Virus record (IMG/VR): IMGVR_UViG_3300050026_000789 | Span: 1-26,282 of that record | Direction: 5' to 3' (one strand) | Origin: a virus | DNA length: 26,282 nucleotides | In this document: positions 1 to 8,019 of the stretch, one piece after another | Layout of the letters: each line of letters opens with the position of its first letter | How positions within the stretch are numbered: the first letter of the stretch is position 1 | Program-made: the position numbers and the translations under genes | The notes under the pieces: model-generated | What the model was told of the DNA's origin: nothing | The model's database searches: none | Seen by the model: the letters and a program-made list of their open reading frames with translations, nothing else

Positions 1-556
1 CCTTCAGTTCGCGCATGTTGACCATCACGCACGGGAAACATCCGACGCGGCAAGCGCCCATCAGGTAGAGCGGGTTCGGCTTGACGCCACGCTCGGCCAT
101 CAGCGCAAAGCATTGGCCTGCGGTCCAGGTCAGCAGCGGACGATCGATCCATGCATCGAAATCGTCTGACCACTGACGGTGAACCATCCGAGAGCGGCTT
201 TCACTCTCGTCGGCCCTGATCCCCTGATAGACCGTGATCTCATCGTCTATGGTCTTCAACCAATCGATCATCGGGCGCACCTTCAAAGCCTCGGTGCAGA
301 ATCGCGCTTTAGCCGATGGAGCTCTCTTTTTGATCTGGACAAGTTGACGCATTCCATCTGGATATTTATAGCTTTTAAGGGTCACGAGTTTACCGCCCAA
401 CAGTGATTGGTTGATCTCCTCTATATAGGCATAGGTAATCTTGTGCTCCCATCCTGTATCGCAGAAAACGGCAGTGAACTCCGGCAGATTCTCAATAGCC
501 CAGAGAACCAAAGCCGTTGAGTCCTTTCCCCCGCTAAAACAGACGATGTGTTTCAT
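1..556 (-). CDS. PAPS reductase-family PP-loop protein (3' end outside window)
   Basis: The frame reads leftward from an ATG at 554-556 and stays open to the window edge, giving 185 residues without a stop. Residues 8-14 are SGGKDST, the PP-loop that binds ATP or an adenylated substrate. Further family hallmarks follow: RFCTEALKVRP near 85-95, GIRADES near 112-118, and NPLY followed by a cysteine cluster GCFPC near 161-176. This pattern is typical of phosphoadenosine phosphosulfate reductase-like enzymes, which are common in phages. DndC of DNA phosphorothioation belongs to the same superfamily. The start overlaps the stop of the upstream gene by one base (TGATG), so the two are probably translationally coupled. 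True sulfate reduction, a nucleotide or DNA modification, or a sulfur-transfer role cannot be told apart here. Family assignment is firm; substrate is unknown. Confidence 0.9.
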   Translation of the reverse strand, partial: MKHIVCFSGGKDSTALVLWAIENLPEFTAVFCDTGWEHKITYAYIEEINQSLLGGKLVTLKSYKYPDGMRQLVQIKKRAPSAKARFCTEALKVRPMIDWLKTIDDEITVYQGIRADESESRSRMVHRQWSDDFDAWIDRPLLTWTAGQCFALMAERGVKPNPLYLMGACRVGCFPCVMVNMRELK

Positions 557-1236
557 CAGTAACCCCTCTGCGCCAAATACATCTGCGCGCGCTGCAGAAC
601 ACCCTGGGCGGCGAACTGGTCTACGTTCATCCCGAGGTCCACCATTCCGTTCTGGTGGACCCGCACGATCACCACGCCGGCCAAATCATCGGCCTGCTCC
701 AAACTCTTCATCAGCACATCGCTCGCCGACGGCCGCCCACCGCCTCCGCTCGACAGGTCGTTCAGCGTTGGCCGGATCTCGCCAGCCGCTACCCCGTCCA
801 TCGCGTCGTTCATCCCCTGGACCCGCTCCTTCTTCCAGAACTCTGGATCGGCCTCAGCGGCCTTCAGGCGCTCCGCGTTGACCTGCGGAGAGGTGTTGGC
901 CTGTCCAGCAGCAGCCGGCGGCGCGCAGCTCGAGTTCTGGCCCATCCCGGCCCGGTCTCCCACCTGAAGCACTATCCCACCATCCGGCAAGTAGTCGGCC
1001 TGGATCACAGGCACCCCGTACAGCGCCTCCAGCCGGGGCGCAGCGTGTCCGTGCCGGATTCGCAGCCACAGCCGCCCGAAAGTGGACAGACGCGCCTTGT
1101 GGGCGGCAGCCAGCGTCTCGGCGACGGCTTGAGCGGTGCGAGGGTTCATCAAATACGCGACCGGCACCTGACCGCGGGCGATTACCTGGTCGATCAGCGC
1201 GCGACTGGCGGCCAAGAGTGCGAGGTTGTTTTCCAT
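556..1236 (-). CDS. Hypothetical phage protein, 226 aa
   Basis: I do not recognise the family. The start at 1236 is preferred over an ATG at 1260 because AAGGA lies about seven bases before it. The N-terminal half contains a stretch of the form YLMNPRTAQAV ... LYGVPVIQADYLPDGG (roughly residues 30-90), a pattern seen in many phage hypothetical proteins. The centre is rich in Ala, Pro and charged residues and carries a Gly-rich linker (SSGGGG). The C-terminus (VVIVRVHQNGMVDLGMNVDQ) looks like a compact alpha/beta domain. It lies between a DUF1376-type gene upstream and the PP-loop gene downstream on the same strand, so it probably belongs to the leftward early operon. No transmembrane segment or catalytic motif is visible. 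Confidence 0.72.
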   Translation of the reverse strand: MENNLALLAASRALIDQVIARGQVPVAYLMNPRTAQAVAETLAAAHKARLSTFGRLWLRIRHGHAAPRLEALYGVPVIQADYLPDGGIVLQVGDRAGMGQNSSCAPPAAAGQANTSPQVNAERLKAAEADPEFWKKERVQGMNDAMDGVAAGEIRPTLNDLSSGGGGRPSASDVLMKSLEQADDLAGVVIVRVHQNGMVDLGMNVDQFAAQGVLQRAQMYLAQRGY

Positions 1237-1430
1237 GGTGAAGTCCTTTCCAAAATCCATTTTCCTTCAAAAGCGAACAAAAAGCATAAAAATCGACAAA
1301 AAACGATGTTTTGCCACCAAAAGTACATAGAGATAAATACACTACATAAAAACCTCGGAGCTTCTATATAGAAAAAGCAAAAGCAAAAGCAAAAGCAAAA
1401 GAAGTGTATCACCACCCTTTGTACGGTGGT
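1237..1430. other. AT-rich intergenic region of the leftward operon
   Basis: About 190 bases separate two minus-strand genes. The stretch is strongly A-rich on the + strand (T-rich in the direction of transcription), holds a hexamer tandem repeat at 1373-1401 and a short palindrome ttctatatagaa near 1363. It could hold a leftward promoter for the 1236 gene, but I could not settle on a convincing -35/-10 pair. Confidence 0.5.
1373..1401. repeat. Hexamer tandem repeat (AAAAGC), about 4.8 copies
   Basis: Four perfect AAAAGC units occupy 1373-1396, followed by a partial unit AAAAG. It lies outside any gene, between the stop of the DUF1376-type gene and the start of the next leftward gene. Read on the minus strand it is a T-rich GCTTTT repeat about ten bases beyond the last dyad arm. 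Such repeats slip readily and could be variable among relatives. Confidence 0.9.
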
Positions 1431-1443
1431 TCAACCACCGTAC
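1411..1443. repeat. Dyad cluster at end of DUF1376-type gene
   Basis: ACCACC, GGTGGT and ACCACC arms follow one another. The right part, GTACGGTGGTT-C-AACCACCGTAC (1421-1443), is a perfect palindrome around one central base and could fold into a 9-bp hairpin with a TTCAA loop. It spans the stop codon at 1431-1433. In the leftward direction a T-rich tract follows only after about 20 bases, so it is a poor intrinsic terminator. A closely matching element lies inside the gene at 1609-1629. Confidence 0.7.
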
Positions 1444-1811
1444 TCTTCTGGTTCTTTTTGTAAGTTGTTCATTCTTTTAGACTCACCTGATTTTCTTCCA
1501 CCTTCGGCTGATTTTTCGCGCCAAACTTTTTGCTTCTCACGCTCTTTTTCCAAGCGCCTGTGAACCAAACGTAGAGGGTCGGTAGGACTTTGGTTAAAGC
1601 ATTCTCGTACCACCCTTAATACGGTGGTTGAAGCACCCTTTAAAAGACGGGAAAGATGGTCGTCATCGGCAGGAATACTTCCCTCGCGCCAGCAGTACGC
1701 CATGGCGCGGATATAGGCTCCCTCTTCTTCAAGGGTCATAAGTGCTGTGTTTTCATCGGCAAGATAATCGGCGGCATAAAACTGAAAACTCGGTGATTTT
1801 CCTGTAGCCAT
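1431..1811 (-). CDS. DUF1376 (YdaU-like) replication-associated protein
   Basis: The start at 1811 is chosen because residues from MATGKSPSFQFYAADYL onward match the DUF1376 N-terminus and GAGGAAG lies just upstream; the open frame extends further to a GTG at 1865. Hallmarks are FQFYAADYLADENTALMTLEEEGAYIRAMAYCW and the following GSIPADDDHLSRLLKG. DUF1376 proteins occur in phages and prophages next to replication genes and are thought to act in replication initiation or loader recruitment; the biochemical role is poorly established. At 126 residues this is a short version, essentially the conserved domain plus a Lys/Glu-rich tail (EKEREKQKVWREKSAEGGRK). It is the first gene of the leftward operon. 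Two copies of an ACCACC/GGTGGT dyad lie inside it and at its end, which could be binding sites for a replication or regulatory protein. Confidence 0.85.
   Translation of the reverse strand: MATGKSPSFQFYAADYLADENTALMTLEEEGAYIRAMAYCWREGSIPADDDHLSRLLKGASTTVLRVVRECFNQSPTDPLRLVHRRLEKEREKQKVWREKSAEGGRKSGESKRMNNLQKEPEEYGG
1609..1629. repeat. Internal copy of the ACCACC/GGTGGT dyad
   Basis: This 21-base element matches 1411-1431 at 19 of 21 positions; only the two central bases differ (AA here, TG there). The arms are ACCACC and GGTGGT. It lies within the coding sequence for the TTVLRVV segment, so some of the sequence is constrained by the protein. Confidence 0.75.
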
Positions 1812-1970
1812 TCTTCCTCGCAGTCTCATCGGAAGCGCCTGGACTGCGAGGCACAGGCGCTTCACGATGGATACCGTCGCTGGACGGTGTCCGCTGGCCG
1901 GCGGACGTTTTCAGTCTATCCCACCACAAAAAAACTTGCAAGCGCAAAAGCGACGGTGTAGACTCCAACC
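1812..1970. promoter_or_regulatory. Divergent control region between leftward and rightward operons
   Basis: This is the only place where the two gene blocks diverge head to head, so it should hold promoters in both directions. A GC-rich inverted repeat with arms GTCCGC and GCGGAC lies near 1888-1905. The right edge holds the + strand promoter candidate at 1936-1964. I could not assign a leftward promoter. Confidence 0.55.
1936..1964 (+). promoter_or_regulatory. Candidate sigma70-type promoter for the late operon, possibly leaderless
   Basis: TTGCAA (1936-1941) and TAGACT (1959-1964) are spaced by exactly 17 bases; each matches the consensus at four of six positions. The ATG of the next gene begins six bases after the -10, at 1971, and no Shine-Dalgarno sequence precedes it, so transcription would begin at or next to the start codon. 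The segment also contains GCAAGCGCAA, which recurs at 25167. Confidence 0.5.
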
Positions 1971-2567
1971 ATGAGCGTTATCGGGATCGTTTCCATCTCC
2001 ATCCTCGCCGCCCTGTTCTTGTTCCTGCTGCTCAGCGGAGTGGCCCTGCTGGTCTGGCTGTCCTTTACCCTGAAGCGGCAACTCGCCGGGGCAAAAGCGG
2101 AATCAGAGCGAGTCTATGCAGAGACTGGCCGGGTGCTGGCCGTGTACCAGGCGGAGAGCAAGGCTGCCATTGAGTCGGCCAAGTCGAGCTTCACCGCTAT
2201 CCGCACCGAGGTTCGAGGGTTGCTTGAAGACCACCGTCGCGAACTGGCTGCCACACTGGAAGCGCATCGCGCCGCCATGCAGGCTGGAATCGACAAGATC
2301 AACGCCGAGGCTCTTCAAGGTGCGGCCGCGCGCAGCATCCAGGCCTGCCTCCGGTTGGAAAAAGCGATTGGCGTCCTGCAGCAACTCTTCCTCGAAACCG
2401 AGTCGCGGTCCACACACGAGTACGGCGCCAATGAGTTTGCTCCCGAAGAGTCCACCTTCGGCACGCCGCCCAGCGGATTCGGGATGGGGACGACGGCAGC
2501 GCTCGACCAGCAGGCCCAGGACGAGGAGCAGCAAATCCTCTTCACCGAATCTCCAGCTCAGGTGTAG
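1971..2567 (+). CDS. Membrane-anchored coiled-coil protein, 198 aa
   Basis: Residues about 4-34 form one long hydrophobic segment (SISILAALFLFLLLSGVALLVWLSF), followed by KRQ and a long Ala/Glu/Lys/Arg-rich region to about 140 with strong helical, coiled-coil character. The tail is acidic and low in complexity. This gives a single-pass protein with a cytoplasmic or periplasmic helical rod. The architecture resembles phage i-spanins (Rz-like), but there is no overlapping outer-membrane partner gene and the position before terminase is not diagnostic, so I leave the function open. It is the first gene of the rightward operon, lies four bases before the small terminase gene, and lacks a Shine-Dalgarno site. 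Confidence 0.75.
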   Translation: MSVIGIVSISILAALFLFLLLSGVALLVWLSFTLKRQLAGAKAESERVYAETGRVLAVYQAESKAAIESAKSSFTAIRTEVRGLLEDHRRELAATLEAHRAAMQAGIDKINAEALQGAAARSIQACLRLEKAIGVLQQLFLETESRSTHEYGANEFAPEESTFGTPPSGFGMGTTAALDQQAQDEEQQILFTESPAQV

Positions 2568-2570
2568 CCC

Positions 2571-3302
2571 ATGCCAGCAGTCGCGGCGAAGAGAACTCGC
2601 AAGATCATCAGGTCGCCCAAACCTCCGAAGCCGCCGGGTACGGAACTGGCCATCGTGTCGCGTGGGATTGAGCGCGCTGGCGCAAAGGCGCTGATGACCA
2701 AGCCGACGCCGGCGGACAAGCGCCGCTGGTTCCTGGTTGAAGGCAACCAGAAGACCGTCGAGCAGGTGGCCGTCGAAGAGGGAGTCAGCTCGCTGGTGGT
2801 CCAAACCTCGATCGACCGCATTCGGTCCTGGATGTTCCGCAACCAACTCCCGGTCCTGACCGTCAGCATGGTCGAGACCATCCTTGGCCAGCTTGAGGGA
2901 ATGAACAAAGTCTTCCAACAGGGGATGAAAGCGGAGAAGGTCATCTTCGTGGACAAGGAAACCGGCAAGGTCACGAAGACTCCCGACACCGCAATGCGCT
3001 TGAAGACCATCACCGAGATCCGTGGCCTGATGGAGACGGTCCAGCCGCGGACTCCGCTCGTGCAGACGAACCAGCAGTTTATCAACGGCGTTTCGGGTGG
3101 CGGAAATGGGTACGGACCCAGCATGAGTTTCGAGGCGATCCTGCGCAAGAAGCGCGGTGAGGTCGGCTTGGCCAACGAGCAGGAAATAGCGGAAGCTGAG
3201 ATCGTGACTGCCGAGGATGAACTCTCCAACGAGTTCAAAGACTTTGGCGGGGATGAAGACGACGGCGAAGAAGACGAGGACGAAGATGAGAGTTCCTCGT
3301 AG
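2571..3302 (+). CDS. Probable small terminase subunit (DNA-binding)
   Basis: The 243-residue product has a basic N-terminus (KRTRKIIRSPKPPKPP), a helix-turn-helix-like segment at about 61-90 (KTVEQVAVEEGVSSLVVQ followed by a basic helix), a helical middle and an extreme acidic tail from about 219 (DDGEEDEDEDE). Small terminases recognise the packaging site on phage DNA and hand it to the large subunit. The main support is position: its 3' end overlaps the start of the large terminase by 17 bases. The sequence itself is not diagnostic. Translation starts at ATG 2571, three bases after the preceding stop, with AGGTG upstream. Confidence 0.65.
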   Translation: MPAVAAKRTRKIIRSPKPPKPPGTELAIVSRGIERAGAKALMTKPTPADKRRWFLVEGNQKTVEQVAVEEGVSSLVVQTSIDRIRSWMFRNQLPVLTVSMVETILGQLEGMNKVFQQGMKAEKVIFVDKETGKVTKTPDTAMRLKTITEIRGLMETVQPRTPLVQTNQQFINGVSGGGNGYGPSMSFEAILRKKRGEVGLANEQEIAEAEIVTAEDELSNEFKDFGGDEDDGEEDEDEDESSS

Positions 3303-5418
3303 AGACACCTCACTCAACGACGCCATCGAAGTGCTGCAAGAGCATTACATCCGCTGTGACCAAAACATCAGTCGAGCCTGGGCGGAACTTCCCCAAGACG
3401 GACTTGTCTTCATAGAATCCGAAGTCCAGAAGGCGCTTGACCTGCGCTACTATCTTGAGAACTACCACTTCATCACAACAGAGCAAGGCGTACAAAAATC
3501 TCTCTATCCATTTTGGGACCACCAGGAAATTGTCTACGAGGCGATGTGCGAGGAGTGGGCAGAGAACGGCTACTGCAAGATCATCATACTCAAGCCGCGA
3601 CAGACGGGAATCTCAGTGTGGACGGCAGCTGCCATGTTCCATCGAACTATCTTCACGCCGCACTGCTTCACGATGATTGTCGCGCAGAACGAAACCACAT
3701 CGGAGCATATCTACAAACTCAGCTTGAATGCTTATTCTAATTTGCCATGGTGGCTCAGGCCGGAGTATATGTATAAGACGAAGAAAGGGGCGATTGAGTT
3801 TCAGAGGTCTGACGAGAAAGAAAGACTGGTTGACCCTGGACTCGGTTCCGCTCTGCAGGTTTCTCCGGCGACACAAACTTCAGGCGTGGCTATCGGACGA
3901 ACGATAAGATGTCTCCATGCGAGCGAAGTTTCCCGCTGGCCTAACGACGAAATCTACGAAGGTGACATCAAGCCGTCGATGAACGCGCTCGATACCTTCC
4001 AAGTTTTTGAGTCAACCGGATATGGCCGTCAAGGTTTGTTTTATGACCAGTGGTGCGCGGCAGTGGATGGCGACAGTGATATGCGTTCGGTCTGGATTCC
4101 AGTTTACAAAGTCAAGAAATACTATCTCCCGCTCAAGAGCACATTCGAGTTATCCGAAGAAGAAACGACGTTCAACAAGCGCATCAAGCGGGAAGAACGC
4201 TTCCAGATACCGGATGAGTTTTGGAACTTCCGTCGCGTTCGTCTGCGCGCGGCGAAGCGTTCAGGGACAAAGGCTGGATTCCTTGAGTCATATCCTCTTA
4301 CTCCGAACGAAGCATTTCAATCGTCAGGCCTTTGCGCGTTTGACCGCGACTCTCTCGAATGGCAGGAGATCAATAAAGTCTGCAAGCCGCTATATGCTGG
4401 TGAGATCAGTTTGGTTTCGATGGAACCGCCAAGATACAACACCGATGACATCATGCCGGTGGCGGACGATGAGATACTTCCGAAGCGCAAGTCGGGGCGC
4501 GGCGGCAAGAGAATGCACATCTGGGAGATGCCGCAGCGTGGCGACACTTACTATGTGAGCGTTGACGTTGCGCTTGGAAACGGAGGTGACTTCTCGGTTG
4601 CGATAGTATGGCGAGCCGGTCAAGGCATGGAGCCGGACACGATGGTTGCATCCTGGTGGGGATGGATTCCGCCAAAGAAGTTTGCGCACGTCGTCGCGGC
4701 AATCGGCCTCTTCTACAACGGGGCTGAGGTGGCTGTCGAGTACATGAAGGATGGCATCACGACTGGCAACGAACTGCGCGACATGGATTACCCGAACCTC
4801 TATCGCCCGCAGTTCAAAGACCGTCTGACACATCAAGCCAGCAACTATCTTCACTGGTTGACCAACTCGAAGACCCGCGACGAGATTATCGGATCGATGA
4901 ACGAGGCGCTGCTCGACCACACGGTTGTTATTCGTGACGCGGACTTGCTCGATGAGATGGTGGACTTTGCTTCGTTGGACGGGGATGGACGGTCTGAGGG
5001 ACAGGGGAACGAAGACGACGGCGTGATGAGCGCGATGATCGGCCTCTACTGCCTGCGCGAAACGACCAAGCACCTGAAGACCAACGTGGCGACTGAGGCG
5101 ATTCGGCAGACGGGCGAGCTTCACGTCTACGGCGTCTACGACAACATCATGCGCCAGCGGGGCCAGTACAACACCGAGGCCGAGGCGCTGAATATGATCG
5201 AGGGTAAGGCGGGTTGGAGGGTTCAGGCGATTCTGGTTTGCAACGCAAACACTTTATTTTCGCCGATCTTTGACGCCATGGGTGCAGAGCATGATTTACA
5301 CTTAAGACAGGGAATGCACTCGACGGAGATCACCCCGGAGATTGTGTGGGCCTATAAGACGGCGATGTCCCAGGCTGGGCCGGGCCGGGGACTGGAAGAC
5401 TACGGCGAGGATTGGTAA
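3286..5418 (+). CDS. terL: Large terminase subunit (packaging ATPase-nuclease)
   Basis: The 710-residue protein pumps DNA into the prohead and cuts it. The ATPase half shows a Walker A-like KPRQTGIS at about 103-110, a Walker B region RCLHASEVSRW at about 208-218 with the catalytic Glu at about 214, and a likely coupling motif FESTGYG at about 241-247. The RNase H-like nuclease half begins with SVDVALGNGGDFSVAIVW at about 425-442 (first Asp about 427). EYMKDG near 485-490 and GNEDDGVMSAMIG near 574-586 supply further acidic residues. The start at 3286 is preferred over an in-frame ATG at 3217 because GAGGA precedes it at five bases and the upstream residues are an out-of-frame reading of the small terminase. 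About 110 residues after the nuclease form an extension. Codon composition is AT-richer in the first half than in the second. Confidence 0.95.
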   Translation: MRVPRRDTSLNDAIEVLQEHYIRCDQNISRAWAELPQDGLVFIESEVQKALDLRYYLENYHFITTEQGVQKSLYPFWDHQEIVYEAMCEEWAENGYCKIIILKPRQTGISVWTAAAMFHRTIFTPHCFTMIVAQNETTSEHIYKLSLNAYSNLPWWLRPEYMYKTKKGAIEFQRSDEKERLVDPGLGSALQVSPATQTSGVAIGRTIRCLHASEVSRWPNDEIYEGDIKPSMNALDTFQVFESTGYGRQGLFYDQWCAAVDGDSDMRSVWIPVYKVKKYYLPLKSTFELSEEETTFNKRIKREERFQIPDEFWNFRRVRLRAAKRSGTKAGFLESYPLTPNEAFQSSGLCAFDRDSLEWQEINKVCKPLYAGEISLVSMEPPRYNTDDIMPVADDEILPKRKSGRGGKRMHIWEMPQRGDTYYVSVDVALGNGGDFSVAIVWRAGQGMEPDTMVASWWGWIPPKKFAHVVAAIGLFYNGAEVAVEYMKDGITTGNELRDMDYPNLYRPQFKDRLTHQASNYLHWLTNSKTRDEIIGSMNEALLDHTVVIRDADLLDEMVDFASLDGDGRSEGQGNEDDGVMSAMIGLYCLRETTKHLKTNVATEAIRQTGELHVYGVYDNIMRQRGQYNTEAEALNMIEGKAGWRVQAILVCNANTLFSPIFDAMGAEHDLHLRQGMHSTEITPEIVWAYKTAMSQAGPGRGLEDYGEDW

Positions 5419-5430
5419 AGGAGAGACGAG

Positions 5431-5670
5431 ATGAAAATCATTTTTGTGAACAGCGATCAGTTTTATCAACTCTGGAACAAAGCCCTACCATCGCAGAGGA
5501 TAAGCGCGGAAATTCCACATCCGTCAATTGTGTTCCAGCACATCAACACGATGATAGCCTTGCGCGAGGGAATCGAAATAGGCTCCATTGCGGAAATGAA
5601 CGAGGAAAACCTTTCACTTCAACGTCTGACTGAAATTGTTGTCGGCAAGAAATACTTCGAGGTGGGATGA
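5431..5670 (+). CDS. Small hypothetical protein, 79 aa
   Basis: A good Shine-Dalgarno site (AAGGAGAG) precedes the ATG. The product is soluble, of mixed alpha/beta type, with MKIIFVNSDQFYQLWN at its start and a helical middle. I recognise no domain. It lies between the large terminase and a zinc-ribbon protein, and its stop overlaps the start of the next gene (ATGA), so the three are probably co-translated. Confidence 0.75.
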   Translation: MKIIFVNSDQFYQLWNKALPSQRISAEIPHPSIVFQHINTMIALREGIEIGSIAEMNEENLSLQRLTEIVVGKKYFEVG

Positions 5671-6158
5671 TGCTAGTTGGCGATAATGTGACCGGGGCAT
5701 ACTGCCCCATGTGCCGCAACAACGGGAGCCCCGCAGTCCAGGCGATGCGGGACAACAGGGATTGTTTTTGCCTGATGGGGCATCGAATGCCCCACGCGCA
5801 ATTCTGGTCGATGAAGCCGGACATGATGAAGACCGAAGTCCGGTTTTCTCCGGGATCGGGCGACGTGAAGGCGGAAATCTGGGTTAACCAGGAAGTCTTC
5901 ATGAAGTCCAAAGAGGCGCTGGGCGAGCGCTTCCATCCGACAATTGCTTCTCTTGTGAGATCCTGCATGGCCGGCGAGCCGGTGCTGATCGATGGCCAAC
6001 AGGCGGCGGAGCTGCGGAAAATGGGTGTGAAGAACGGCGCCGAGATGCTGGCCACGGCCAAACTGGTCAACGAACTGACCGGGCAGAATGAGTCGCTGGT
6101 CTCCAAGTTGAACGAGTGGGAGAGTCGATTCGCCAGGGCTCTCAACGGCGGAGAGTAA
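5667..6158 (+). CDS. Zinc-ribbon-like hypothetical protein, 163 aa
   Basis: Starts at an ATG within ATGATG that overlaps the previous stop; GAGGTGGG lies directly upstream, and the second ATG at 5670 is an equally good start. The N-terminus has YCPMCRNNGS followed by CFCLMGHRMPH, a Cys/His arrangement that could bind one zinc. A beta-rich middle (TEVRFSPGSGDVKAEIWVNQEV) and a helical, coiled-coil C-terminus follow. It precedes the portal gene. A role in packaging or head assembly is plausible from position alone. Confidence 0.7.
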   Translation: MMLVGDNVTGAYCPMCRNNGSPAVQAMRDNRDCFCLMGHRMPHAQFWSMKPDMMKTEVRFSPGSGDVKAEIWVNQEVFMKSKEALGERFHPTIASLVRSCMAGEPVLIDGQQAAELRKMGVKNGAEMLATAKLVNELTGQNESLVSKLNEWESRFARALNGGE

Positions 6159-6211
6159 ACCTCTCCGGAAAATAGTTCTCGCAAGTGACCCCCAAAACCT
6201 CTGCAATCAGG

Positions 6212-6217
6212 TAAACT
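6212..6217 (+). promoter_or_regulatory. -10-like TAAACT before the portal gene
   Basis: The hexamer TAAACT lies seven bases before the portal ATG, which has no Shine-Dalgarno sequence within 13 bases. No good -35 is visible. This is listed because the same layout occurs before three other genes lacking a ribosome binding site. Confidence 0.35.
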
Positions 6218-6224
6218 TGCCGCG

Positions 6225-8018
6225 ATGGCCGACTTCAACGAAAGACCGGAAAAGGCTCTGGAGAGGGAAGTTCTCTCCTGGTCAGATGCTGTCTATGAAG
6301 AAGCGGAGCGCGATCTTGCGGAATCCCGTGAGATCAAACTCACCTCTCGTCTCATCGACTACATCTCCGGACAACAGTGGAATGCGAAGTCCCGGTACGG
6401 CCGGTCTCGGCCCACGGTCAACCGCCTCTTCCGCCAGTTCGTCGAGATGGCCGGACTGCTCACGGACATCGAACCCGATTTCCAAGTCAAGTTTCACAAC
6501 GAGGACGAGGAGTTCGCCAAGCTCCAGGATCTGCTCAATGAGATGATCGGGATGTGGGCGCGGTTCACCGACTTCGAGGCGGAACTGACTCAATCGGTGA
6601 TGTGGGCCTTGCTGCATACCGGCTACGCAAAAATTCAGTGGAATTCGACGCTCAACAACGGGATGGGTGATTGCGAGTTCATGCCGCTCGGCCCGCTCAA
6701 TGTGATGACGATCGGCGCGGGCGCTCGGATTCAGGATGATGAGTGCGTCATCGCGCGCTGGCCGGTCACCCTCGAAGCATTGAAGCGCTCGTATGGCGAA
6801 CTGGCCGACGGTGTAATTCCAGACCTTGAAGGCAACGAGCCGACCGGGGAGATGTCCCGGCCCGGCAAGATGTCGCAGTCGTCTTGGGTGCGGTTGAAAC
6901 CGGCTCTCAAAAAGTTGCTGGGCAAGAAGGTGGCCGACGGGAAGCGGTCGCGCTATCCCAAAGCCATGCTCAAGCAGTTTTGGTTCAAGGACGGGTCGAA
7001 GAACGAAGGCGGCGAGACGAAGTGGGTTGGCGATCAGCAGTACAACTGGTCGTATCAGGTTGAGCCGGGATGCCTCTGGTATCCTCGCGGCCGGTTCGTT
7101 ATCACAGCCGGCGGCAAACTTCTACAGGACGGTCCAAACCCCTACTGGCACGCAATGTTCCCCTTCGCCAAGCTCCGGCTGATTCGGGTTCCATGGTCTC
7201 CCAACGGAGCCAGCCCCCTTGAGCCGATCGCCATGATGAGCGACATTGTGAACCGGATCAACGGCGGAATCATGGATATGATCAGGGCATCCATCGAGCC
7301 GCGCATGGTGGCGCCGAAGTCAGCGTTTGCCCAGAGCGTGTGGGATTCGATGGACCCCGGAGCGCCCGGCGGAAAGATCATGTACAACAACAATGCGCCG
7401 AAGTCCCCTGAGTTTCCCAAGCCACCAGAGCTCCCAGCTTACGTGCTCCAGATGAAGCAGGATGTGGAGAAAGAGCAGGACATGACCTCTGGCGCGGCGG
7501 GTATCAATCAGGCTGCGCAGAAGAAACAGGTTCCCGGCGGAGACTCGCTGGAGATGATTATGAATTCCCGGTCCATTCCCATCCGGTTCATGGGCCGCGG
7601 GCTACACAGTTTCCTCACCGAAGTTGGATCGATGGTCACAGCCAACAAGATGCAGTTTGAAACCTCCAGGAGCCGCATCAAGAAGTTTGGCGTCAAAGGC
7701 CTGACGGACGCCGACTTCGAGCCGCTTTACGGGCAGTGGCTGGAAAAAGGGATGGAGCCGGAAGAGTTCGTGCGCCAAGCGATCTTCTCGATCCGCAAGG
7801 GAAGCCTGCTGGCCATCGAGAAGCAGGACGAGGTGCAGGTGGCGTTCGTCATGCGGAAGATGGGTGATCTTTCCCGCAAGGGAATGTATCGCAAGCTCGG
7901 AGTTCCCAAGGCTGACGTGGACAAGATTGAGGCGGAACTCCTCGAAGAAGCCAAACAAAAGATTGCTCTGGCCGGCGCGGCCGGCGCGACACAGCACCCG
8001 CATGGCGGGAAGAAGTAG
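6225..8018 (+). CDS. Portal protein
   Basis: The 597-residue product has the size and features of a phage portal. An N-terminal region with RPTVNRLFRQFVEMAGLLTDIEPDFQ and a middle with GPLNVMTIGAGARIQDDECVIARW come first. The core has RVPWSPNGASPLEPIAMMSDIVNRINGG, then a Pro-rich segment KSPEFPKPPELPAYV and DMTSGAAGINQ, followed by a helical C-terminus. Portals form the dodecameric ring through which terminase drives DNA. Position after terminase and before the scaffold and capsid genes agrees. The C-terminus ends in Ala/Gly-rich repeats (AGAAGAT). The start lacks a Shine-Dalgarno site. The stop is one base from the stop of the convergent minus-strand gene, so there is no room for a terminator between them. 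Confidence 0.88.
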   Translation: MADFNERPEKALEREVLSWSDAVYEEAERDLAESREIKLTSRLIDYISGQQWNAKSRYGRSRPTVNRLFRQFVEMAGLLTDIEPDFQVKFHNEDEEFAKLQDLLNEMIGMWARFTDFEAELTQSVMWALLHTGYAKIQWNSTLNNGMGDCEFMPLGPLNVMTIGAGARIQDDECVIARWPVTLEALKRSYGELADGVIPDLEGNEPTGEMSRPGKMSQSSWVRLKPALKKLLGKKVADGKRSRYPKAMLKQFWFKDGSKNEGGETKWVGDQQYNWSYQVEPGCLWYPRGRFVITAGGKLLQDGPNPYWHAMFPFAKLRLIRVPWSPNGASPLEPIAMMSDIVNRINGGIMDMIRASIEPRMVAPKSAFAQSVWDSMDPGAPGGKIMYNNNAPKSPEFPKPPELPAYVLQMKQDVEKEQDMTSGAAGINQAAQKKQVPGGDSLEMIMNSRSIPIRFMGRGLHSFLTEVGSMVTANKMQFETSRSRIKKFGVKGLTDADFEPLYGQWLEKGMEPEEFVRQAIFSIRKGSLLAIEKQDEVQVAFVMRKMGDLSRKGMYRKLGVPKADVDKIEAELLEEAKQKIALAGAAGATQHPHGGKK

Positions 8019-8019
8019 A

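Noticed and set aside
655-1371. Plus-strand frame of 238 codons across the early block
   Set aside because: Antisense to the 556-1236 gene, which has a ribosome site and couples to the PP-loop gene; the plus reading is His/Arg-rich with no motif.
2103-3326. Long minus-strand frame (407 codons) opposite the small terminase region
   Set aside because: It lies antisense to two well-supported genes with ribosome sites and its composition is typical of a codon-bias shadow.
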